Shown: piece after piece, positions 32,495 through 40,735 of the stretch
How positions within the stretch are numbered: the first letter of the stretch is position 1
Layout: each line of letters begins with the position of its first letter
NCBI RefSeq assembly: GCF_002087085.1
Contig: NZ_MWQY01000005.1
Span: 1-64,000, forward strand
Reading direction: 5' to 3'
Source: Marispirochaeta aestuarii
GTDB taxonomy: Bacteria; Spirochaetota; Spirochaetia; JC444; Marispirochaetaceae
Length of the DNA: 64,000 nt
Made by a program: the position numbers and the translations under genes
The notes under the pieces: model-generated
What the model was told of the DNA's origin: nothing
Seen by the model: only the letters and a program-made list of their open reading frames with translations
Database searches by the model: none

Positions 32495-33896
32495 TCATTC
32501 TGAACTTTAGGTCTCGCAATGCCCGGGAAAGGGAAATCTTGTATTCGTGGGGATTAATCTGTCGCAGGAAGGTCTCATCCATCCGCTGCAGCTGCGTAAT
32601 TACACGATCCCGAATTATCTTCAGATCTTCCTGCGGATTCAGTCGTTTCCCTTCCCGCATGACTGGCAGGAGCTGTTCTTCGGCGGAGTGAAAGGCACTG
32701 AACATGGTACGCTTGTAGTGAAGGGTCGGGTGATGGAGTTCCATGGGACCCTCCGGTATGGGTTCATCGGCCAACTGGATTACATCCCGCAGGGGTGTTC
32801 TGTCTTTATCGTAGAACCGGAAAACCTGTTTAATCCCGGGATTGGTCATTTTGGCAGGATTGTTGGAAACCTTCATGGTGGGAATTATCTGCCTTCCCTG
32901 GTAGCGGGCTGAGAGTTTGTAGACCCCCGAAACCGCAGCATCCGGATGTCCCGTGGCCAGCTGGGTACCTACACCCCAGACATCCACCGGGGCCCCTTCC
33001 GCGAGAAGCTGGGCTGCGATCTGCTCATTAAGGTCTCCGGAAACGGCGATAAAGGCATACCGGAGTCCTGCGGCATCAAGCCTGGCTCGTACCTGCTTGC
33101 TCAGGTACGAGAGGTCTCCGGAATCCAGGCGAACACCTATACGCTTCCCCTGTTTCCGGAGCTTTTTTCCAATGATGATGGCGTTCTCGATCCCCTGGTT
33201 CAGGGTGTCGAAGGTGTCGATTAAAAGGATCGAGGTGTCCGGATACAGTTCGGAGTAACGCTCAAAGGATTCGGCTTCAGAATCAAAGGCCATTACCCAG
33301 GAGTGGGCCATGGTTCCACTCACGGGAATATTGTACAGTCTGCCCGCCAGTGTGTTGGAGGTGCCGCTGGCACCACCGATATAGGCCGCCCGGGATGCCA
33401 TAAGGGCCCCGTTGTACCCCTGGGCTCGACGCATGCCGAATTCAAGAATGCTGCCGAACTCTGTTGCCACTAAAACCCTGGCGGCCTTGGTTGCAATAAG
33501 GGTCTGGAAATTTACAATGTTCAGCAGCAGGCTTTCAATTATCTGCGCCTCGATAAGGGGGGCTTCGACCCGGATCAGGGGCTCCTCCGGAAAGACAAGG
33601 CTTCCTTCGCGAAAAGAGAGGACCGAACCACTGAAACGGAACTCCGAAAGATACTCGAGAAACTCGTCGCCGAAGTATCCAAGGGATCCCAGATAGCTGA
33701 TGTCGTCGCAGCTGAACTTGAGCCCCTCAAGATCGTCCAGGAGGGTATCAATCCCCGCGAAGATCGCGAAACCGCCTCCATAGGGCTGCCTGCGGAAGAA
33801 CATGTCAAAGACCACATGGGGATTATGATGATTCAACAGGTATCCCTGGGCCATGGTCAGTTCGTACAGGTCGGTGAACAGGGGAGAGATCGTCAT
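32472..33896 (-). CDS. pncB: Nicotinate phosphoribosyltransferase
   Basis: A 474-residue enzyme of NAD salvage that makes nicotinate mononucleotide. Typical segments are LTDLYELTMAQGYL and VFDMFFRRQPYGGGFAIFAG at the N-terminus, the GTMAHSWVMAF active-site histidine region, the TFDTLNQG phosphate-binding region and RLDSGDLSYLSKQ. The start ATG 33896 overlaps pncA's stop by ATGA, so deamidation of nicotinamide and use of the product are co-expressed. Confidence 0.95.
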   Translation of the reverse strand: MTISPLFTDLYELTMAQGYLLNHHNPHVVFDMFFRRQPYGGGFAIFAGIDTLLDDLEGLKFSCDDISYLGSLGYFGDEFLEYLSEFRFSGSVLSFREGSLVFPEEPLIRVEAPLIEAQIIESLLLNIVNFQTLIATKAARVLVATEFGSILEFGMRRAQGYNGALMASRAAYIGGASGTSNTLAGRLYNIPVSGTMAHSWVMAFDSEAESFERYSELYPDTSILLIDTFDTLNQGIENAIIIGKKLRKQGKRIGVRLDSGDLSYLSKQVRARLDAAGLRYAFIAVSGDLNEQIAAQLLAEGAPVDVWGVGTQLATGHPDAAVSGVYKLSARYQGRQIIPTMKVSNNPAKMTNPGIKQVFRFYDKDRTPLRDVIQLADEPIPEGPMELHHPTLHYKRTMFSAFHSAEEQLLPVMREGKRLNPQEDLKIIRDRVITQLQRMDETFLRQINPHEYKISLSRALRDLKFRMIDEYNRG

Positions 33897-34510
33897 GCCG
33901 GATCTTCCGATGCTACTATGCGTGCTCCCGCTTTTTGCATCTCTTCCAGGCGCTCTTGTACGTTTCCCGGGGGAAAATCCACGCCCCGGACGCAGTCGCT
34001 GACAAGGTCTACCTTGTAGCCGAGCTTGATGGCATCCATTACGGTATAGAATACGCAGTAATCCGTAGCCAGTCCGCAGACCGCCAGATCATTGATTCCC
34101 AGGTTTTTCAGGTAGCCGTCGAGTCCCGTGGGGGTAAGATGGTCGTTTTCGAAGAATCCCGAATAGGAATCGAGTTTCGGGGAGGTCCCCTTGCTGATTA
34201 TCAGATCAAGCGTGCGCTGGTCCAGGTCGGGATGAAACTCTGCTCCCGGTGTGCCGGGCACGCAATGGTCCGGCCACAGAACCTGTTCAATATCTCCGGT
34301 CTTCAGTATCTCCTGAACCTTTTTACCGGGATGGTTAGAGGCAAAGGAGATGTGATTCTTCGGGTGCCAGTCCCGGGTGGCCACAACCTTGTCGAAAGAT
34401 TTTGCCAGGGAGTTCACTGCAGGTACAATGCTGTCTCCATCCTTTACCGCCAATGCTCCGCCGGGACAGAAATCGCGCTGCAGATCAACAATAATGAGTG
34501 CCTTTTTCAT
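33893..34510 (-). CDS. pncA: Nicotinamidase
   Basis: A 205-residue isochorismatase-fold amidohydrolase converting nicotinamide to nicotinate. Seen: the catalytic aspartate in IIVDLQRDF, the metal-binding ATRDWHPKNH and the catalytic cysteine in VCGLATDYCV with its conserved cis-peptide context. It is the first gene of pncA-pncB-neuB, with a strong GGAGGAG site and a near-consensus promoter upstream. Confidence 0.96.
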   Translation of the reverse strand: MKKALIIVDLQRDFCPGGALAVKDGDSIVPAVNSLAKSFDKVVATRDWHPKNHISFASNHPGKKVQEILKTGDIEQVLWPDHCVPGTPGAEFHPDLDQRTLDLIISKGTSPKLDSYSGFFENDHLTPTGLDGYLKNLGINDLAVCGLATDYCVFYTVMDAIKLGYKVDLVSDCVRGVDFPPGNVQERLEEMQKAGARIVASEDPA

Positions 34511-34537
34511 GATTCTCCTCCAGCTGTTTATATGTTA

Positions 34538-34566
34538 AGTATAACCACTAGAAGCCTTTATGTTAA
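34538..34566 (-). promoter_or_regulatory. Promoter for pncA-pncB-neuB operon
   Basis: On the minus strand, TTAACA (34566-34561) and TATACT (34543-34538) are 17 bases apart, each matching the sigma-70 consensus at five of six positions. The inferred start point is about 20 bases before the pncA codon. Confidence 0.72.
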
Positions 34567-34595
34567 ATACCTTTTTCCCGGAGAGGAAAAAACTC

Positions 34596-34624
34596 TCGAC
34601 ATGGACGCTGAATCCCGCTACTAT
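34596..34624 (+). promoter_or_regulatory. Candidate promoter for the small gene at 34732
   Basis: TCGACA (34596-34601) and TACTAT (34619-34624) are separated by 17 bases and point toward the 70-residue gene, implying a leader of about 100 nt in which I see no clear structure. Confidence 0.5.
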
Positions 34625-34731
34625 TATTTTATATTCATGACGCTGCTGAAAACTCAGCCCAGGGCAGAAAGAGTAGTTTTTCGCGGTGTCCTGATATAAA
34701 TTCCCTGATATAAAGTTTACGAGGAGGCCGT

Positions 34732-34944
34732 ATGACCACTGTTGTGTGCGACGTAACGAAAAAAGCAATTCCCAATGCCCAGCGGGATGTTAATTATGTA
34801 ACCATGCTGGATAAAACTCTATCTATGCCTGCTGTGGAAGAGTTCGAGAAAAGGGTACGGGAGAAGATGAGGAGCAACAAACAATACTCCTTTGCCGTAT
34901 ACAAGAAGGTGTACCGGGACGTATTGAACCAGATGTGCAAATAG
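34732..34944 (+). CDS. Small conserved-looking protein of unknown function
   Basis: A 70-residue protein with a strong GAGGAGG ribosome-binding site and its own candidate promoter, so it is very probably real. It begins TTVVCDVTKKAIPNAQ, includes Cys6 and a second cysteine two residues from the end (NQMCK), and the middle is predicted helical and highly charged (EEFEKRVREKMRSNK). No family is recognised. It has neither a signal peptide nor a membrane segment, so it is presumably cytosolic. It stands alone, divergent from pncA and convergent with serS. Confidence 0.7.
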   Translation: MTTVVCDVTKKAIPNAQRDVNYVTMLDKTLSMPAVEEFEKRVREKMRSNKQYSFAVYKKVYRDVLNQMCK

Positions 34945-34961
34945 TCCCGGACAGAGTTGAT

Positions 34962-34985
34962 TCAGGCCGGATTATTTCGGCCTGA
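34962..34985. terminator. Hairpin between convergent genes
   Basis: TCAGGCCG (34962-34969) pairs perfectly with CGGCCTGA (34978-34985), just after the small gene and overlapping the last codons of serS. No T-run follows on either strand, so a terminator role is only possible. Confidence 0.35.
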
Positions 34986-36246
34986 TCGTATCAAAACCAG
35001 TATAGGGCACCAGCGCCGACGGAATGCGCACCGATCCGTCGGCCTGCTGGAAGTTCTCCAGTATGGCGATAATGGCCCTGGAGACGGCAACTGCCGTTCC
35101 GTTCAGCATATGAACGTAGGAATTCCTGCCCTCGTCCTTGAAGCGTACGCCAAGTCTTCTGGACTGGTAATCCGTACAGTTGGAAGTACTGGTAACCTCG
35201 CCCCAGTCTCCCGCCTCTCCCCGGCCCGGCATCCAGGCTTCAAGATCATATTTCCGGTATGCAGGACTCCCAAGATCGCCGGTACAGGTATCAACCACCC
35301 GGAAAGGAACTTCGAGGCCTTTAAAGATCTCCTCTTCTATTGCAAGCAGTTCCTGATGTATCTCCTCCGACTGGTCGGGTGTACAGTAGACGAACATCTC
35401 CACCTTGGAGAACTGGTGGACCCTGTAGAGTCCCTTGGAAAACTGTCCCGCCGCGCCTGCCTCCCTGCGGAAACAATGGCTGAAACCGGCCATTTTCAAG
35501 GGAAGATCTGCGGCATCCAGGATTGAATCGGAATGATATCCCCCCAGGGTTATCTCTGCGGTTCCCACCAGGCAGGTGCCGGTTCCTTCTAGGGAATAGA
35601 TATTGCTTTCGGATCCCCTGGGGTTGAAACCGATGCCTTCGAGGATTTCCTCCTTGGCAATGTCAGGGGTTATTGTGGGGGTAAAACCCTTTTTCTGCAG
35701 GATATCCATGGCATAGCGGATAAGGGCCAGTTCGAGAAAGACGGCTTCATTCTTCAGGTAATAGAACTTGGTTCCCGACACCTTCGCCGCGGTATCGAAA
35801 TCCACCAGGTCGAGCTCCTGGGCAAGCTGTACGTGGTCCTTTGCCGGAAAGTCAAAGCTGACCGGTTCTCCGAATCTGCGGATTTCCAGGTTGTCCTTAT
35901 CCTCTTTGCCCACGGGGGCGTCAGGATGCGCCATGTTGGGGATTTTCTCTGCAGCTTCCTTGAGCTCCGCCGAGACAGTTTTGAGCCTCTCCTCAAGACC
36001 TGCAATATCCTCCTTGAGGCGTTTCCCCTCTTCCACAAGGGGGGCACGTTCGTCCGGAGGGAGTTTACCCTTCATTTTTGCGGCATTCTCGTTCCGCTGC
36101 CGTCGCAGATCGTCCACTTCGTTCAGAAGACGATTGCGTTCCTCGTAGAGGGCAATAACCTTGTCGAGGTCAGCGGTCATGAAGCGGTTGGCAATATTCC
36201 GGCGAACCGCATCGGCATTATCCCGGATAAATTTAAGATCAAGCAT
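34972..36246 (-). CDS. serS: Seryl-tRNA synthetase
   Basis: A 424-residue class II aminoacyl-tRNA synthetase of normal length. It begins MLDLKFIRDN, followed by the antiparallel coiled-coil arm that grips tRNA-Ser (residues about 30-100). The catalytic domain shows TAEI, the motif 2 region CFRREAGAAG and motif 3 in NGTAVAVSRAIIAILEN. GAAGGAT lies before the ATG at 36246. It is transcribed with no obvious partner. Confidence 0.97.
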   Translation of the reverse strand: MLDLKFIRDNADAVRRNIANRFMTADLDKVIALYEERNRLLNEVDDLRRQRNENAAKMKGKLPPDERAPLVEEGKRLKEDIAGLEERLKTVSAELKEAAEKIPNMAHPDAPVGKEDKDNLEIRRFGEPVSFDFPAKDHVQLAQELDLVDFDTAAKVSGTKFYYLKNEAVFLELALIRYAMDILQKKGFTPTITPDIAKEEILEGIGFNPRGSESNIYSLEGTGTCLVGTAEITLGGYHSDSILDAADLPLKMAGFSHCFRREAGAAGQFSKGLYRVHQFSKVEMFVYCTPDQSEEIHQELLAIEEEIFKGLEVPFRVVDTCTGDLGSPAYRKYDLEAWMPGRGEAGDWGEVTSTSNCTDYQSRRLGVRFKDEGRNSYVHMLNGTAVAVSRAIIAILENFQQADGSVRIPSALVPYTGFDTIRPK

Positions 36247-36297
36247 GTGTGTATCCTTCGCTGATTATGTTGTGGGCACCTTTAAAACTGCCTTGTA

Positions 36298-37089
36298 TTA
36301 TTCAAGTTCTCTGGCCCGCGACGCGGCCCTTCCGACGGCATCCATCACCGAGGCGGTAAAGCCGCCTTCTTCGAGGGCGGCGACTCCCTGTATAGTGGTT
36401 CCTCCGGGGCTGATAACCGTGCTTAACAGGCTGACCGGATGTTCGTTCCCTTCCCGGACAAGGCCGACAGCACCTTCCAGGGTACCGAGGGCAATTTCCA
36501 GGGATGTGGAGTAGGGAATGCCTTCGCCGGTCCCTCCCAGTGCGAGGGCGTGGAGAAAGGCAAAGACATAGGCGATCCCTGATCCGCAGAGGCCGGTAAA
36601 GGCGGCCATGGATGATTCCGGCAGTTCCACCGTATTTCCAGCGCAGCCGGCAAGGTAGAGTGCTTCCCCGCGAAATTCCGCTGTAACCTTTTCTGCACAG
36701 CTCAGGGCCGTAAGGGCCTTTCCCACACGTGCTGCGATATTCGGCATGAAGCGAATTACCTGGTCTGTGGAAAGAAGTTCGGTAAACAGTGATATCGGGG
36801 TACCGGCGGCGATGGAGATAATCTTTTTACCTTTGGTATATGGAGCATACGCGCCAAGGACCTTGCGCAGAAGCTGAGGCTTCAGCGCCACAAGTATAAT
36901 ATCCGAGGCTTCGCAGAACTCAGGTACAGGAAGGTTCACCCTGGCTCCGCAGTCATTGACGGCGCACTCCGCTTTCGCCGTATCAGGTTCCTGCACAATA
37001 AGCGCGGTTTCAGGGCTCTCCTTATGAAGCCCTGTGGCCAGGGCAGAACCCATGTTACCGTAACCAATAAATCCTATCGATCTGATCAC
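36298..37089 (-). CDS. proC: Pyrroline-5-carboxylate reductase
   Basis: A 263-residue enzyme for the last step of proline synthesis. It starts at GTG 37089 after GGAGG, and shows the N-terminal NAD(P)-binding GFIGYGNMGSALATGL, then VALKPQ, the RFMPNIAARVGKALTAL segment, GLCGSGIAYVFAF and the C-terminal VISPGGTTIQGVAALE that closes the active site. It lies downstream of trmL on the minus strand. Confidence 0.95.
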   Translation of the reverse strand: MIRSIGFIGYGNMGSALATGLHKESPETALIVQEPDTAKAECAVNDCGARVNLPVPEFCEASDIILVALKPQLLRKVLGAYAPYTKGKKIISIAAGTPISLFTELLSTDQVIRFMPNIAARVGKALTALSCAEKVTAEFRGEALYLAGCAGNTVELPESSMAAFTGLCGSGIAYVFAFLHALALGGTGEGIPYSTSLEIALGTLEGAVGLVREGNEHPVSLLSTVISPGGTTIQGVAALEEGGFTASVMDAVGRAASRARELE

Positions 37090-37166
37090 CCGTTCCTCCG
37101 GGACTTACCGTACCATGTACGGGAAAAATGTGTCTACTGAAAAGTTGTCAGTCTTTTCCTGATACC

Positions 37167-37658
37167 TCAGCTCCAGCTGAAGGTCCGCGGGCTTCCTTCC
37201 CGCAGAAGCCCCGGAAAATTGTTCTGACGCATCACTTCGAAGGCTGCAATTGCAACTGAATTGGCAAGGTTCATGGATCTGGCTTCTTCCCGCATGGGTA
37301 TTCGTATGCAGCGCTCAGGATGGGCCTGCAGGAGCTCCTCCGGCAACCCCGCGCTCTCCCGTCCGAATACCAGGGCACAGTCCGCAGGGTAGCTGAGCTC
37401 GGTGTATACCTTCGCTCCCTTGGTGCTGAGAAAAAAGAGGGGCGTCCCGGGATTCGCCTCCAGAAAAGCTGAAAAACTCGGATACCGTGCGTAATCAATG
37501 AGGTGCCAGTAATCGAGGCCGGCACGTTTGACCATCTTTTCCTCCAGGGAGAATCCTAAAGGTTCTATAAGGTTGAGTTGTGCCCCCAGGGCGGCGCAGG
37601 TCCGGCCTATGTTTCCGGTGTTCTGGGGTATTTCCGGTTCCACAAGTACAATTTTCAC
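37167..37658 (-). CDS. trmL: tRNA (cytidine/uridine-34-2'-O)-methyltransferase
   Basis: A 163-residue SPOUT-knot methyltransferase with the standard TrmL pattern: KIVLVEPEIPQNTGNIGRTCAALGA at the N-terminus, VFGRESAGLPEEL and the knot segment IRIPMREEARSMNLANSVAIAAFEV. It methylates the wobble base of certain tRNA-Leu. It starts at GTG 37658, with GAGG seven bases upstream. Confidence 0.95.
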   Translation of the reverse strand: MKIVLVEPEIPQNTGNIGRTCAALGAQLNLIEPLGFSLEEKMVKRAGLDYWHLIDYARYPSFSAFLEANPGTPLFFLSTKGAKVYTELSYPADCALVFGRESAGLPEELLQAHPERCIRIPMREEARSMNLANSVAIAAFEVMRQNNFPGLLREGSPRTFSWS

Positions 37659-37689
37659 GGTAGTACCTCAAGCAGACATCCGTTCCCCT

Positions 37690-38841
37690 TCAATATTTTG
37701 AAACGGACCAGATATCCCGGTGGGGGAGATATACGGAACGTTCCCTCATGCATTCCAGGGGATCGATGGAATAGTAATATGCGGAGTCCCGCAAAATGTG
37801 CCCGGGGATTTCTTCCCACGTATCGAAGGACGCAGGTCCGTAGCCGGCGTAATGGATATACCCCCAGGGACCGAATTCCTCCTTCCGATAGACGGTAACA
37901 AAGTCGCAGGGAAGATCCCCTTCGTAATCCCCTTCGGCTTCCAGGGCAAGAATCTTTGTCTCGCAGCCCAGACGGCGAAGGATATCGTAATAGAAGAGAG
38001 CGAACTCCAGGCAGTCCCCTTCGCCTTTCTCGATAAGTTCTTCAGGCAGCAGGAGTGTTTCGTCCTTTTCAAACTGGATAAGACTGCCGACAACGCTGTG
38101 AACAGCACTGGAGAGTTCGGTTCCGCTCTGGAGAAGCCGCAGAACAAGTTCCCGCATTTTCCTGCTGTTGGTCAGGTACTCTCTGTAGTTATGTGTTTCG
38201 TGGGCGCGTTCGTTTTCTGCCTCCGTCAGGGCATACCCAAGGCCATCCAGGAGGCCCAGGCCGTCGTGAATCCCCCACAGGGGCTGTTCTCTGGAGGCCA
38301 CCAGGGCGGCGGCAAGAAGCACTTCGGTGTAATCGATCGTTCCCCGGGGATTCAGGAGATCAACTGCCTGGATTACCGTTACAGTGTAATTGTTGGCATA
38401 CTCTCCGCTGACAATCTCCCGCCAGTAGACGTTTGAATAATAATCACGAATAACCGATTCCAGCTCCGGACCGGGGGGATCAAAACGGTAGACGTTCTCG
38501 ATATTCCAGTGGGGAAATTCTACACGATAGGTCAGGTGACCAAGACGTTCGACTTTCAGCCCCTGGGTTTCGCCTTTGCCGCTGTTTTTCGTCATATCCT
38601 CGAGGTTCCTGATAATCCCGGCTTCCACCAGATACGCCGTCGGTTCAGGGCTTTGCAGGCCTGCAGGCATTCCCCGGGTAAAATCGGCAAGATCAACGGA
38701 TATGATACTGCTGCGGTCCGGGGCACGGCCAAGCATTTCGGGATCGGCATGGCGGTAAATTCTTACGGACTGTTCCTCTCCGCTGAGAAGAGCTCCGGAA
38801 CACAAGGCAAGTATGAATAAAACAGATGCAAGAGGTCTCAT
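37690..38841 (-). CDS. Exported transglutaminase-like protein
   Basis: About 383 residues from ATG 38841 (ATGA overlap with the LysE-like gene); a longer frame to 39246 is a shadow of that gene. A signal peptide occupies about residues 1-21. The central region contains a papain/transglutaminase-like pattern: EGDCLEFALFYYDILRRLGCETKIL with a candidate catalytic cysteine, then YIHYAGYGPASFDTW in the position of the histidine/aspartate partners. No further family assignment is possible by eye. It is the last gene of an envelope cassette with LysE-like, Lnb-like and lipoprotein hydrolase genes. Confidence 0.7.
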   Translation of the reverse strand: MRPLASVLFILALCSGALLSGEEQSVRIYRHADPEMLGRAPDRSSIISVDLADFTRGMPAGLQSPEPTAYLVEAGIIRNLEDMTKNSGKGETQGLKVERLGHLTYRVEFPHWNIENVYRFDPPGPELESVIRDYYSNVYWREIVSGEYANNYTVTVIQAVDLLNPRGTIDYTEVLLAAALVASREQPLWGIHDGLGLLDGLGYALTEAENERAHETHNYREYLTNSRKMRELVLRLLQSGTELSSAVHSVVGSLIQFEKDETLLLPEELIEKGEGDCLEFALFYYDILRRLGCETKILALEAEGDYEGDLPCDFVTVYRKEEFGPWGYIHYAGYGPASFDTWEEIPGHILRDSAYYYSIDPLECMRERSVYLPHRDIWSVSKY

Positions 38842-39482
38842 CAGGAAAGTCCCTCCATAATCGGCCGCATACCGCTGATGAAAAAATAGATTCCAAAGAC
38901 GGCTATAAAACCGCCGCACAGACCGATCAGGCCACGATACAGACGGTCGCTCAGGAGACGTTTTCCCCGCCAGATGGTGACAGAAACAGCCGTATACCAT
39001 ACCAGGTCTCCCAGTACGTGGCCGCCGAAAAAGCTTGCCACCCCAAAAAATCCGGCATTCCCGGCCCGTAAAAGAAGGCCGAGGCCGATTGTTCCCCACC
39101 AGATTGTCCAGTAGGGATTGGAAACCGAAAGCAGCGCGCCGGTGCCTACCAGGGAGCGGTAATCCCGGGCATCCGTCGTATGCTGCGTCAGGGAGAGTTT
39201 CGGCAGACTGCGGAACATGGAGAAGGCCATATAGAACATGATACATGAACCTGTCAGCGAGATTGTCACAAATGTCCAGGTTCCGGTCAAAAAAGGACCG
39301 AGGCCAAGGAATATCAGGACGACAAGTCCGAGTTCGAGGATTCCGTGGCCCAGGATAAAAAGCGGACCTGCAGAGGGCCCCTTCCTGGCTGCGGCGCCGA
39401 TGGTCGCGGTCAAAAGAGGTCCCGGCATCATGGCGCCGGAGAAAGCCAGAAAAAATGAACCTGCAAAAAGACGTAGGTACAT
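38841..39482 (-). CDS. LysE/RhtB-type exporter
   Basis: A 213-residue membrane protein from ATG 39482. It has six hydrophobic segments and the family's N-terminal signature FAGSFFLAFSGAMMPGPLL; SNPYWTIWW, conserved near the middle, also fits. LysE-type proteins export amino acids or related small molecules; the substrate cannot be told. It is sandwiched between the Lnb-like gene, two bases away, and the transglutaminase-like gene. Confidence 0.85.
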   Translation of the reverse strand: MYLRLFAGSFFLAFSGAMMPGPLLTATIGAAARKGPSAGPLFILGHGILELGLVVLIFLGLGPFLTGTWTFVTISLTGSCIMFYMAFSMFRSLPKLSLTQHTTDARDYRSLVGTGALLSVSNPYWTIWWGTIGLGLLLRAGNAGFFGVASFFGGHVLGDLVWYTAVSVTIWRGKRLLSDRLYRGLIGLCGGFIAVFGIYFFISGMRPIMEGLS

Positions 39483-39484
39483 GC

Positions 39485-40735
39485 TTAGCTCACTATACTC
39501 AGGCTCCGCCCGGGCTTCAATACCCTCAGAATCCAGGGACCGCATATTCCCAGGGCGAGGGGGAGTAAAAATGCAATCGCCTGCCCGACATCCTGGGAAG
39601 GCAGTCCAAAGAATCGGGTTACGATCATGATCAATGATGCATCGATACTGACAAGCCATGGAAGAAAAAGAAGAAAATCCCGAATTCGTATCTGCTCCGG
39701 GGAATTCTTCTTCCCGGGACGGTAGGGCACGAAGATACTGATCCAGTGCAGGGGATTGAGCAGGAGAAGATTCCAGTTTCCATGGGTAACCGCGTGGTCG
39801 GTGAAAAAAGAGAGGAAGAAGAGGACGCTTCCCAGGAGTGCCCCTGATACGAGGATCAGACGGAAGATGACTTCCACCAGTATGCCGGCCTTTCCCCGTA
39901 AGAACCTGCCTGCTATCAGAAATCCTGCGGCGAGAATCCCCGCACCAAGGGGGACGGGAAGCGGGTTTCCCGGCACCTCCGGTATGTTCCGTTCATGTTC
40001 CGGGAGGTGGACAATCCGGTCGGAGACGACTGCCTGCGTATCGGCATCCTTTCCGTCAGAGAAGCTGATCTTCTCCATATACCCGGGGATCTCGGAGGGA
40101 AGAAACATGGCCTCCCAGCCGCTTATTTCCTGATCGATATTACCGCTCATCAGAAACATGAGAAGCCACTCTATGAACCTGTTACGACCGGTAAAACGGC
40201 GGGTCTGAAGACGCAGGGTCATGGCGTCCCGGGCCGATGAGACCCTGCGGAGTTCTCCGTCGTAGGCATCATCCAGCAGGTCCCGTATACGGGTCGCGCA
40301 GTTGTCGCGGTAGTATTCGTAGAGATACTCACGGTTTTCAGGTAATACCCGCCGTTCCAGTTCCCGTATGAGCTTGAGCTTGTTTCCCGGGGGGAAGCGG
40401 AGAACCTGAATGCGGATTCGGCGGTCTTCCTGTATCGTGCGCCGTATGCCCGCTTCTCCGGAACTTCGGTAGCTCATGTACCAGAGCCTGCCGAGGATGA
40501 AGTTGCTAAGGAAGTTTTCCGTTTCAAAGGAAAAGACCCCGAAGTCATAGAGGTAATCTCTGCCCAGTGAATGGTCCTCCACAAGCAGGGTAATATGGCC
40601 CCACCAGAGGTAGACCTCGCTTCCGGGGCCGCTGGTTACCAGGGAAACGGTATAATCCTCTTCAGCCTCGGCCTGAATAAATGTACCGGAACAGATAACA
40701 AGGAGCAGAACAGCCGGGACGGCAAATCTACTCAT
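39485..40735 (-). CDS. Lnb-like (DUF4105) membrane protein
   Basis: A 416-residue protein. A signal peptide/anchor lies at residues 1-25. The periplasmic N-terminal domain has the DUF4105/Lnb pattern: a histidine in LWWGHITLLVED, YDFGVFSFE, and a probable nucleophile cysteine in YRDNCATRIRDLLDDA. The C-terminal half carries five membrane helices including the characteristic WNLLLLNPLHWI stretch. In Bacteroides, a protein of this architecture has been reported as a lipoprotein N-acyltransferase. It overlaps the lipoprotein hydrolase gene by eight bases. Activity here is inferred, not shown. Confidence 0.82.
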   Translation of the reverse strand: MSRFAVPAVLLLVICSGTFIQAEAEEDYTVSLVTSGPGSEVYLWWGHITLLVEDHSLGRDYLYDFGVFSFETENFLSNFILGRLWYMSYRSSGEAGIRRTIQEDRRIRIQVLRFPPGNKLKLIRELERRVLPENREYLYEYYRDNCATRIRDLLDDAYDGELRRVSSARDAMTLRLQTRRFTGRNRFIEWLLMFLMSGNIDQEISGWEAMFLPSEIPGYMEKISFSDGKDADTQAVVSDRIVHLPEHERNIPEVPGNPLPVPLGAGILAAGFLIAGRFLRGKAGILVEVIFRLILVSGALLGSVLFFLSFFTDHAVTHGNWNLLLLNPLHWISIFVPYRPGKKNSPEQIRIRDFLLFLPWLVSIDASLIMIVTRFFGLPSQDVGQAIAFLLPLALGICGPWILRVLKPGRSLSIVS

